Assembly (NCBI GenBank): GCA_964626565.1 | Contig: CAZVFX010000179.1 | Location: forward strand, 1 to 11,146 | DNA from: CAZVFX01 sp964626565 | GTDB lineage: Bacteria; Myxococcota_A; UBA9042; CAIXZC01 | Direction of reading: 5' to 3' | DNA length: 11,146 nt | Part shown: positions 1-6,400 of the stretch, piece by piece | How the letters are laid out: the number at the start of each line of letters is the position of its first letter | Numbering within the stretch: the stretch's first letter is position 1 | Notes under the pieces: model-generated | The model's input: the letters and a program-made list of their open reading frames with translations, nothing else | The model's database searches: none | What the model was told of the DNA's origin: nothing | Program-made: the position numbers and the translations under genes

Positions 1-664
1 CTTCAGGGGTCACGTTGAGCCGAAGCCGCCACCGAGAGAGCTTTTTTCCCTCGGCGTTGAGCATGTTGGCGATGTCCACTCGGCTCATCCGGCCATTCAC
101 GAAGAGATCGAATATGAGCCGAACAATGGATACGTCATCCGACTCGGTGGATGGGATGGGGGTAATAACGGTGTCACTGGGACCACCGCGCTCCTGCCGT
201 CGATAGGCATAAGGAACAGGATTGACCGGGAACCCTCCTTGAACGAATTTCGCAAACTGCGATTCGCCGTCGGACGAGATGACTGCGGACCGGCTTCGGC
301 CGCTGCAACGGCGCATGGGAAACCTGCCCGTCCAATCGTCATCCGTCAGATCGAAGACAAGGACGTGCCGAACCTGGGACCGTGCGAGTTGGCGGGCGAA
401 TATGCCCGGCCAGTCCGGAGGGGCTGCCTGCCCCCATCCAACCACCAAGGTGTCGCACTTGGCAAGCGAAAGCCAAGGTGGACCGCCGTGGTCCAGGGAA
501 CAAGCAATGACATCAGTCTCTCTTGCCCCCAGTTTGCCAAGGAGTTCGCTGAACCTCTGCTCAATTCTGCCGCGATTCTGTTGGCCCTCCGGAGCGGTAA
601 CCAGCAAAGCAGTGCTTTTAGCCATGGCCTTCAGTGCCCCCGCTGTTTGGACTGGTCTGCTCAT
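1..664 (-). CDS. Serine recombinase-family protein, N-terminal part (runs off left edge), catalytic domain degenerate
   Basis: The minus strand is open from the left window edge to ATG at 664, with a second ATG in frame at 625 (about 208 residues from there). Counting from 625, residues 130-192 match the 'Recombinase' DNA-binding domain that follows the catalytic domain in large serine recombinases: GGFPVNPVPYAYRR, then IVRLIFDLFVNGRMSR, then DIANMLNAEGKK. Upstream, residues 5-95 keep a resolvase-like alternation of strands and helices (DTLVVGWG, then a helix, then VRHVLVFDL), but I see no Tyr-x-Arg-x-Ser motif near the N-terminus and no LDRLxR motif. It may be inactive or a regulatory paralogue. 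Neither start has a good ribosome-binding site; a stop lies in frame at about 705. The C-terminal part is outside the window. Confidence 0.72.
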   Translation of the reverse strand, partial: MSRPVQTAGALKAMAKSTALLVTAPEGQQNRGRIEQRFSELLGKLGARETDVIACSLDHGGPPWLSLAKCDTLVVGWGQAAPPDWPGIFARQLARSQVRHVLVFDLTDDDWTGRFPMRRCSGRSRSAVISSDGESQFAKFVQGGFPVNPVPYAYRRQERGGPSDTVITPIPSTESDDVSIVRLIFDLFVNGRMSRVDIANMLNAEGKKLSRWRLRLNVTPE

Positions 665-923
665 ACTCAATCCGGTCGTACATGCCCAATCTCCATCCGT
701 CAGCTAGTCGTCCAGCCAGGTGACCGGAACGTGTCGTCGATCTTGGTACAGTGAAGGTGGGATTGCACCTGGCGAGAGTGTGGAAGGTCTCGCGCCCGCA
801 AGCGCGAAGCCGACACGAGGCCTCTTTTTCACCTCTTCGCTCCGCAGAAGTTTCCGATTTGCGTCTTGGGGGTTCTCGTGAGGACCGGAGCGTCTCTGAT
901 CGGTAGGTCGGCGCACACTGAAC
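665..923. other. 259-base gap between minus-strand genes, no assignable gene
   Basis: No frame here supports a confident gene. On the minus strand one frame ends at 704 with the protein-like stretch PPSLYQDRRHVPVTWLDD, and another frame continues just downstream with LADGWRLGMYDRIEYEQ and stops inside the recombinase start region (about 617). The two pieces meet at the first stop. They could be one short gene broken by a frameshift, or chance. The hairpin at 786-828 lies in this gap. Confidence 0.3.
786..828. other. GC-rich hairpin between the two mobile-element genes
   Basis: TCGCGC at 790-795 pairs with GCGCGA at 802-807 around the loop CCGCAA. A longer imperfect pairing (GGTCTCG at 786-792 with CGAGGCC at 816-822) competes with it. 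A T5 run follows on the plus strand at 824-828, so it could act as a weak terminator in that direction, although no plus-strand gene is seen upstream. It may instead be a structural site of the mobile element. Confidence 0.3.
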
Positions 924-1640
924 CTACATGCCTCGTCCTCTGCGGTGCTGGGAAGGCACTCCGAACAGGAACCCTGCGCGCACTTGTTCTCCGCCGTGTG
1001 GCAGGTAGAAATCGCCAGCGAGAGCATCTGGTCCCCGGATGCGCTGTTCCAACCTGCTCGACTCGTACGCCGCTGCTCCTTGCAGGAAGTTTTCAAGGAG
1101 AAGGCGCTGGTTGCCCGCGACAACTTCACTCGGGAGACCCGCCAGCACGGGGGCTTTGGCCTTGGTGATCCGAAGCAGCCCCTGGAACAAGACGCAATAC
1201 CACGTCCACTGGGCCCAGGCCGAGGTGAAGGAGACCTCCTCCGCATCCTTCATGTCCACCAACTCCTTCTGGATAGGTTCTTCCGCCTTCTCCCGGCTCA
1301 GGCGCCGTTGAAGCCACAGCAAGACTGCGGCGACCATGAAGGTGAGGCTGAGTCGTCGAAATGGTATCAGGTCCAACGGCAGCAACGAGAATGTCACATC
1401 CGGTACGCGCGGCATCCCGCCCTTCCGGTAGCATCGAAAACGCATTACGGGGAAGTCTTCGACCGAGAATCCTCCCATCGGCTCGATAGCGTGCCTCGTG
1501 TAGAACCCCCAGTACACAGCACAGTCTTGGCCACCACAGATCGGGCACTCATGCGAGAAATCCGGGATGTCCCACTTTCCGGCCCAGAAGGCGAAGTAAT
1601 ATGTGGCCAGGCCGACTGCTATGTTGTGGGGAATCTGCAC
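924..1640 (-). CDS. Cys-rich putative zinc-binding protein of a mobile element
   Basis: A 238-residue protein starting with GTG at 1640. The start is supported by GAGGT at 1652-1648, seven bases upstream, and it begins directly after the TGA of an upstream remnant frame. Residues 30-49 read HECPICGGQDCAVYWGFYTR, and Cys70 lies in RFRCYRKGG, giving a likely zinc site from Cys32, Cys35, Cys40 and Cys70. It then runs through SLLPLDLIPFRRLSL, a layout I associate with small zinc-finger proteins of the DUF6431 kind that occur beside transposases and recombinases; this is from memory and not searched. A hydrophobic stretch (about 99-112) is probably a buried helix. The C-terminal half is featureless. 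It is co-oriented with the recombinase-family gene downstream, so the two are probably one module. The exact function is unknown. Confidence 0.6.
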   Translation of the reverse strand: MQIPHNIAVGLATYYFAFWAGKWDIPDFSHECPICGGQDCAVYWGFYTRHAIEPMGGFSVEDFPVMRFRCYRKGGMPRVPDVTFSLLPLDLIPFRRLSLTFMVAAVLLWLQRRLSREKAEEPIQKELVDMKDAEEVSFTSAWAQWTWYCVLFQGLLRITKAKAPVLAGLPSEVVAGNQRLLLENFLQGAAAYESSRLEQRIRGPDALAGDFYLPHGGEQVRAGFLFGVPSQHRRGRGM

Positions 1641-1736
1641 TCAGCCTACCTCGACGAACTGACCGTACACAGCGGCAGGATCGAGTGTCGTGGTGAGAAG
1701 CCAGCCAGGCAAATTCCTGACTGGCGTCAGGCCCGA
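1641..1736 (-). pseudogene. C-terminal remnant of a gene upstream of the zinc-finger gene
   Basis: The minus-strand frame ending in TGA at 1643-1641, immediately before the GTG start of the next gene, encodes 31 residues including LTPVRNLPGWLLTTTLDP and ending YGQFVEVG. It is closed upstream by an in-frame TGA at 1739-1737. A different frame, ending at 1727, reads LKDHVRPECGPDTIDRA just before it, so the two pieces may have belonged to one protein now broken by a frameshift. The stop-to-start junction without a gap is typical of real operon neighbours. I do not recognise the family. Confidence 0.35.
1716..1731. repeat. Short perfect inverted repeat at the edge of the mobile module
   Basis: CCTGAC (1716-1721) and GTCAGG (1726-1731) are perfect inverted copies around TGGC. 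A second partial pairing, GCCAG and CTGGC, overlaps it. It lies where the minus-strand coding signal of the mobile module fades out, so it could mark an end or a recombination scar, but six-base stems also arise by chance. Confidence 0.25.
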
Positions 1737-1830
1737 TCAATGGTGTCGGGACCGCATTCTGGGCGAACATGGTCCTTTAGCCGAGACTACCGCAGCAATA
1801 TCTGATACGCTAAATGTGCCAATCCTTAGT

Positions 1831-1836
1831 GGAGGA
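1831..1836 (+). promoter_or_regulatory. Ribosome-binding site of the lipoprotein gene
   Basis: GGAGGA lies four bases before ATG 1841. It decides that start over the in-frame ATG at 1814, which would put nine extra residues in front of the signal peptide. Confidence 0.65.
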
Positions 1837-1840
1837 ACTG

Positions 1841-2701
1841 ATGAAATCGTCCTATGTGCAGTACTGTATCGTTCTGCTCCTGGCGGCCATCATTGGGGCC
1901 TGCGGTGATTCAGCCGGAGGCGGCGAGGAGCTTCTGGCGCAACAGAAGGCGGCCCTACGCGGTGCAACCGTATCGGAAGATGGGGTCCTTAGCCTGGGAG
2001 TCTCATCGTCAGGTGACATCTTTGAGTTCCGCCTCCATATCCCTGTGGACGCCATCGTTGTCCAGGAGGAACTGGTAGTTGACCAGCAACCGGATTGCGA
2101 GCTTCTTTTTACCGCGATGGTTCCTGCTGAGGACGGTGAGGCAGGCGAGGGCGAACCAGACGAGAGTAATTGTCATATGGAAGTCCGCGGCGGGGAGGAG
2201 TTCCAGGTTTGTGAGGTGCCATATGTTGGCTACGGCACCGAAAAGCCCACGAAGGTGACCATCGGAGGCCGAACGGACAGCGGCGCCGCCATCGTCTATT
2301 TCCATGAGTTCGGAACTCAGGACGGGGATGAGATCCGCATGGACTACGTATTGCTTTACGCCAGGGAACATGATGACACGTGTCAGCTCTTTTACGATTT
2401 CTCTCGTAGCCCGGAAGAATTCATCGTCGGTCAGGAACTCATCGAGCCGCAGGACAAAGAGACAATCGCAGGCGCCGCCATCGGGGGGCCGGTTTTCGCG
2501 ATCGATATGGTCTCACTTTCCCCATCTCCTGAGAACCCTCGTACGCAGAGTTGCTCCTTGGGCCTGTTCCCGTCTCTTTTTGAGGATTTCTGTCCGATGC
2601 CCCCCTCGGCTTCCAACGGCGGGGCAGCCGCCCCGACCTCCCACTGGCACGAGCGATGCAGCGACGACTATCCAGAACTCGGTGGTTACCCCGTCATCTA
2701 G
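1841..2701 (+). CDS. Secreted lipoprotein of unknown function
   Basis: A 286-residue protein. The N-terminus is a lipoprotein signal peptide: Lys2, a hydrophobic core (residues 8-18) and the lipobox IGAC with the lipidated Cys at residue 21. Gly follows the Cys, which under the E. coli rule would favour the outer membrane. The mature part starts with a flexible Gly/Glu-rich linker, is acidic, and contains seven further cysteines (in PDCEL, SNCHM, QVCEV, DTCQL, QSCSL, DFCPM and ERCSD), so an extracytoplasmic disulfide-bonded domain is plausible. I recognise no domain. It diverges from the mobile module on the left and is 188 bases from the next gene, with a possible hairpin between, so it need not be part of the downstream locus. 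The start is chosen because GGAGGA sits just upstream and gives a well-formed signal peptide. Confidence 0.8.
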   Translation: MKSSYVQYCIVLLLAAIIGACGDSAGGGEELLAQQKAALRGATVSEDGVLSLGVSSSGDIFEFRLHIPVDAIVVQEELVVDQQPDCELLFTAMVPAEDGEAGEGEPDESNCHMEVRGGEEFQVCEVPYVGYGTEKPTKVTIGGRTDSGAAIVYFHEFGTQDGDEIRMDYVLLYAREHDDTCQLFYDFSRSPEEFIVGQELIEPQDKETIAGAAIGGPVFAIDMVSLSPSPENPRTQSCSLGLFPSLFEDFCPMPPSASNGGAAAPTSHWHERCSDDYPELGGYPVI

Positions 2702-2889
2702 GCTGTGGGTCTTGCCCAGGTCATGTCTCCCTTCGAGGCCGAGTGCTGCTCCATCCTGGCAGTTCCCCATAACGACGCTGCCAGATGCGTATTCCGGGCA
2801 CAGATGGTCCTGGATCAAGTTCTCCGTCTGTTGTATCGTATTGCTAGCATTGGAGCAGTTCTCGACAGGCTGAACCGAGACACCGGGAC
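2702..2889. other. Intergenic gap before the candidate defence operon
   Basis: This gap must hold the promoter of the downstream operon, but I see no convincing -35/-10 pair. An open frame crosses it (2705-2947, GTG start), but it has no ribosome-binding site and overlaps the next gene by 58 bases, so I do not call it. Confidence 0.4.
2756..2784 (+). terminator. Possible weak terminator hairpin after the lipoprotein gene
   Basis: CTGGCAG (2756-2762) and CTGCCAG (2778-2784) form a perfect seven-base stem with a 15-base loop, about 55 bases after the lipoprotein stop. There is no T-run after it, so intrinsic termination would be weak; it may instead be a protein-binding site. Confidence 0.25.
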
Positions 2890-5013
2890 ATGTGGATCGA
2901 ACCGCGTTTCAAGAGCGTCGTCGAGCAGGCGATTCTCACCCAGATGAAGACCGAGCAGATTCGTGCTCTGGCTCCGAAGCTTCCGGCTGACGAGGGGCAA
3001 TTCGATTGCTTGCTACAACACCTTGTTGAGCGGAGGATTCGAGGCGCTTTCACGAGCGTCGTCCTCGCAGCCATGGACGCAGATCGGACCTTTGACGTGC
3101 GTCACCTGGTCGTTGGCGCCACTATGCTGCCGGCGGAGCTCATTATTCCGAGCATCGCGATGCGTTGCACCGGGGAGGTCGATGTCGCCCTACTGAAGGC
3201 GGTGGAGGACCAGCGCCTGGATACAATGTTCGCTGCCGTTTGTGTGCTGGTTGCACTTCAATGGCGGCATGCGCAGCGGCCGGGGAGCTCCTATCAAGAC
3301 ATCGCGACGGAATTCCGGGTGCTGCGTCGGAAGCGCCACACCAAGGAAGAGACCACCACGGTGCTGGCAGCCATTGCGGAGGTCCTCGCCCAGGTTGGGG
3401 AAGAGCATCCGTGGCCGGAATTGCAAGAGAAGAGGAACCGTAAGCTGTACGGGGAAGCGGCCAAGTATCTTGATGGCATTGGCGAAACCGTGCAGGCCCC
3501 AATCCTCGACAGATTGGACAGGCCCGGAAAAGGATGGACGCTGTTTGGATACACGGTAAAAAGCCCCGTTCCAAAGAAGCCGGACGGGAGCAAGTGGGGC
3601 CGGAATGATCTCTGCCACTGCGGTAGTGGAAAGAAATACAAGAAGTGCTGTGAACAAAAGGACAAGGCTCGCTGGCACGATGCCTCGGACGTCGAGGGCA
3701 AGACGTGGAGCGAGATGGAGTTGGAGCCGGAGAAATACATGGACGAGAAGCGACTGAAGAGCATGGGCGCGTCGGACGTTGTGCCGCTGGAACCGGCCAA
3801 GATGGACCCGTCGCTCCATGGACCGATGTTGGACAAGCTCCTGGCAGGCCGGGAATTCGAAGCCATAGTCCGTTTCGTCAAGGAAATCGGATGGCGACTT
3901 CAATTGGCCCCCCACGTCACAGAAGCAATGTGCGTAGCGGCCGACATGGGCAAGGTTGACTTGGTGCGGGAGCTGATGGAGGTGAGGGGGGACGGTGGTG
4001 AGGCGGCAGACCAGTTGCCATTCGCCGTCCGTCTGGCCCTCGCTAAGAACGCGGAAGAGATGCTCCTCGCCATTGAACGCGAATTACTACAGCGGGTCGA
4101 TGAGCCCTCAACCGAAATAGCGTCCAGCATACTGGCCAGCCGCTATCCCGCACTGGGCATTCTGCTTGCCAGGTCCGTGCTTGCCACGCAGGGCATGACC
4201 GACGATGCCCAGGAAGTCCTGGATGATCTAATTGAAACGAGAGAGCGACTCGACTTGCCGGCCGACGACCCGATCGAAGAAGTGCTTGAGAAGGTCACCC
4301 GCTATCGCAAAAAGACGACATCCGCCGCCCTTGAGGCGAGGGAGAAGGATCTGGAGGAGAAGAACGAGCAGCACCGCGCCCTCCGAGCAGAGAAGGCCAG
4401 GCTGCGACAGGAACTGGCAGAAGCCGAACGCTTATTGCGATTGGCCGAGAGGGACAAGGACGCCGCACATTCCGCGGCCGAAGCGGCTCGACAGGCGGCG
4501 AAGGAGGACCCGCGAGTGGCGGACCTGACACGCCGCCTCAAGGCTGTTGAAGATGAATCGAAACTCCAGCACGCCGAGCGGAACGAACTTCGAAGGGAAC
4601 TTGAGAAGGCAAGGCAAGAAATCGAGGAGCAGGCTGCAAGGAAGGCTACGCAATCGCCCGCCGAAGCTCCGAAGGATGAAGTGGACGTTGACGCCGGGTG
4701 GGTGCCAGTGGAGCTTGCCGTCACACAGAAGGTGCGGCGGCCGGTGGTGCCGGAGAAGGTGTACGGGCGAATGAGGAAGCTGCCTCGTCGGGTATCCGCC
4801 GAGGCTATCCAACTCGTTGGCGGGCTGGCCGGAGCTGAAAAGGCGGCCTGGAAGGGTGTCCTCCACTTGCAGCACGACCGCGAGCTTCAACGGCGGCGGT
4901 TCGCCGGTGACTACCGCCTCATCTTCGAGGTGGATGATGACGTCGGAGTGCTTGAGGTCGTCGAGGTCGTAGACAGAAAGGAACTGGACCGGAGGGTGAG
5001 GAGACTGGCGTGA
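2890..5013 (+). CDS. SEC-C motif, coiled-coil and RelE/ParE-like domain protein
   Basis: A 707-residue cytoplasmic protein. Residues 1-230 are helical and unassigned. Residues 237-254 are a SEC-C motif, GRNDLCHCGSGKKYKKCC, with metal ligands Cys242, Cys244, Cys253 and Cys254; this motif binds zinc and is found at the end of SecA and in many unrelated proteins. Residues 300-460 are helical and repeat-like. Residues about 460-590 form a long highly charged coiled coil. Residues about 622-707 resemble a RelE/ParE/YoeB-type toxin fold: KVYGRMRKLP, then a basic strand RRRFAGDYRLIFEVDDD, then VVEVVDRKELDRR. Candidate functional positions are Arg668-670, Arg676 and Arg696. In RelE-family toxins this fold cleaves mRNA on the ribosome or acts on gyrase; whether it is toxic here is unknown, and no small antitoxin gene is seen nearby. 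The ribosome-binding site at ATG 2890 is poor, but no other start upstream is available after a stop at 2845. It is the first gene of the operon. Confidence 0.75.
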   Translation: MWIEPRFKSVVEQAILTQMKTEQIRALAPKLPADEGQFDCLLQHLVERRIRGAFTSVVLAAMDADRTFDVRHLVVGATMLPAELIIPSIAMRCTGEVDVALLKAVEDQRLDTMFAAVCVLVALQWRHAQRPGSSYQDIATEFRVLRRKRHTKEETTTVLAAIAEVLAQVGEEHPWPELQEKRNRKLYGEAAKYLDGIGETVQAPILDRLDRPGKGWTLFGYTVKSPVPKKPDGSKWGRNDLCHCGSGKKYKKCCEQKDKARWHDASDVEGKTWSEMELEPEKYMDEKRLKSMGASDVVPLEPAKMDPSLHGPMLDKLLAGREFEAIVRFVKEIGWRLQLAPHVTEAMCVAADMGKVDLVRELMEVRGDGGEAADQLPFAVRLALAKNAEEMLLAIERELLQRVDEPSTEIASSILASRYPALGILLARSVLATQGMTDDAQEVLDDLIETRERLDLPADDPIEEVLEKVTRYRKKTTSAALEAREKDLEEKNEQHRALRAEKARLRQELAEAERLLRLAERDKDAAHSAAEAARQAAKEDPRVADLTRRLKAVEDESKLQHAERNELRRELEKARQEIEEQAARKATQSPAEAPKDEVDVDAGWVPVELAVTQKVRRPVVPEKVYGRMRKLPRRVSAEAIQLVGGLAGAEKAAWKGVLHLQHDRELQRRRFAGDYRLIFEVDDDVGVLEVVEVVDRKELDRRVRRLA

Positions 5014-5038
5014 TTCGACAGCGACTGAGCTCAGAAGC

Positions 5039-5046
5039 AGGAGGTG
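5039..5046 (+). promoter_or_regulatory. Strong ribosome-binding site selecting a TTG start
   Basis: AGGAGGTG ends four bases before TTG at 5051. This near-perfect Shine-Dalgarno match is the reason to accept a TTG start for the rhomboid gene. Confidence 0.7.
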
Positions 5047-5050
5047 GAGC

Positions 5051-6400
5051 TTGACCACGGAGAAAGACAGCGGTCCTTCCTCGACGCCAAGCGGAGGGGG
5101 CCGACCACGCACTGAGATTTCCGTCACACACAAAGACGGTCGTCGCTTTCGAATAGACCCCGACAAGTACGATGACGTCAAGGCAGAGGTGGAAGGTTCT
5201 CACGCGCTGGCGGCCGGATTGGGCGTGCTCGTGGTCCTTGTCCTTGTCGGGCTGACCGTCTATCTCCAATACAAGTTAGGAGGAGGATGGAGGATCAAGA
5301 CTCCCGAGAAGCTTCTAGCATGGGGGCTGTCGGTCGACAGCTTGACGGAGAGCTGGAGGAGCCTCTTCTCCCACGTCTTCGTTCATTCCGGCTGGAAGCA
5401 CCTCATATCGAACATGGTCGGGCTTCTCATCTTCGGCATCGGACTCGGCTCGCGCCAGGGCCCGCTGGTTGTGCTTGCCGTCTACTTTCTTGGCGGTATG
5501 GTTGGCGGGGTGTTCGGGATGGTGACTGCCGGCGGTGCCCCTCTCATCGGAGCAAGCGGTGCCGTCTTCGCCATCATGGGTGCGTCCGCTCTGGTGGCCC
5601 CCGGCGGCGAGAGTGAGGAAGAGGACGGAAGGTTTCCCTGGAACCTGGCGTTGGCTCTCTTCTTCATCCTGGCCATTCCCCCACTGACGTCGGAGCACTT
5701 CTACCAGGATCGTGTATCGCATGCCGCGCATCTGGCAGGGATAGCATCGGGAGTCGTCCTATTCCTCGTGCTAGTGAACGCCAAGGTGCGAGACAGGTAT
5801 CGCGGCTCCGCTCTCGCAATGGTGTTGGCCCTGTTTCTCATCCAGAAGGTGTTGGACAACGGGACTGAACTGCTGGTGACATTCAAGCAGCATGGGCTCG
5901 TCCTTCCGTGGAGCGACGCAGGCCACTGGGGTCCCTGGCTGTGGGTTGCTCTAGGGGCTCTGGGAGTGCTCGGAGCTTGCGCGTACATCGTTGAGCAGGC
6001 CAACGAGATCGAGGCAGAGAAGCGAAAGGACAGGGAGGTCGAACTGTACGAGAGGCTGGCCGAGGTCGGCGACGAGATTGTGGAGGAGCCTCCAGCCGAC
6101 GAGAAGGCCGAGAAACCCGAAGAGGAGTCTCCACCCGAAGAAGAACGAGACGGGAGCGAGCCCGCACCAGAACGGCCCGCAGAGGGAGGGAGTATCGCCT
6201 TGGAGCCCACAGGGAATGCACCGTCCGTGCATATGGAGGAATCCGCCGCTGAGAGACCGGCAGAAGACGAGTCATCAGAACCGGGGAATAGCGACCAGCA
6301 GGAGACTACGGACGAAACGAGCAGGGCCGGCGCTGACGAGGTTGGGGAGGGGGAGGCCGAGGGACCAGAGCAGAGCAAGAAGGAGGAGGCAACCGAATGA
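5051..6400 (+). CDS. Rhomboid intramembrane serine protease with long acidic tail
   Basis: A 449-residue membrane protein. Residues 1-50 are polar and cytosolic. The first membrane segment is about 52-72. The rhomboid core follows: His112-x4-His117-x3-Asn121 in VHSGWKHLISN (the GlpG His145/His150/Asn154 pattern), the catalytic Ser169 in GASG (167-170), and the catalytic His227 in HAAHLAG. Both dyad residues are intact, so it should be an active protease that cuts transmembrane helices. A last membrane helix (about 294-316) is followed by a 130-residue Glu/Pro-rich tail (318-449) with no recognisable domain, likely disordered and able to bind partners. It starts at TTG, 37 bases after the SEC-C gene, and its stop overlaps the DUF262 nuclease start in ATGA, so the two are probably translationally coupled. 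Its substrate is unknown. Confidence 0.9.
   Translation: MTTEKDSGPSSTPSGGGRPRTEISVTHKDGRRFRIDPDKYDDVKAEVEGSHALAAGLGVLVVLVLVGLTVYLQYKLGGGWRIKTPEKLLAWGLSVDSLTESWRSLFSHVFVHSGWKHLISNMVGLLIFGIGLGSRQGPLVVLAVYFLGGMVGGVFGMVTAGGAPLIGASGAVFAIMGASALVAPGGESEEEDGRFPWNLALALFFILAIPPLTSEHFYQDRVSHAAHLAGIASGVVLFLVLVNAKVRDRYRGSALAMVLALFLIQKVLDNGTELLVTFKQHGLVLPWSDAGHWGPWLWVALGALGVLGACAYIVEQANEIEAEKRKDREVELYERLAEVGDEIVEEPPADEKAEKPEEESPPEEERDGSEPAPERPAEGGSIALEPTGNAPSVHMEESAAERPAEDESSEPGNSDQQETTDETSRAGADEVGEGEAEGPEQSKKEEATE

Noticed and set aside
239..754. Plus-strand 171-residue open frame
   Set aside because: It is antisense to the recombinase-family gene, whose minus-strand reading has domain motifs; the plus frame has no recognisable features.
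704..1246. Minus-strand 180-residue open frame
   Set aside because: It overlaps the zinc-finger gene in another frame and is Arg/Ser/Pro-rich like a shadow; only its last 40 residues, past 924, might be real.
945..1805. Plus-strand 286-residue open frame
   Set aside because: It is antisense to the Cys-rich zinc-binding protein, which has a GTG start with a Shine-Dalgarno site and a CxxC motif; the plus frame looks like a shadow.
2705..2947. 80-residue open frame between the lipoprotein and SEC-C genes
   Set aside because: GTG start without a ribosome-binding site, 58-base overlap with the next gene, and an Arg/Ser-rich end.
3598..3651. SEC-C motif as evidence for SecA
   Set aside because: No DEAD-type ATPase motifs are present; SEC-C motifs occur in many unrelated proteins.
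4432..5181. Minus-strand 249-residue open frame
   Set aside because: Antisense to the SEC-C and rhomboid genes, with the composition of a shadow of Glu/Lys-rich coding sequence.
5701..6378. Minus-strand Ser-rich 225-residue open frame
   Set aside because: Serine-rich because it is the complement of the Glu/Pro-rich rhomboid tail.
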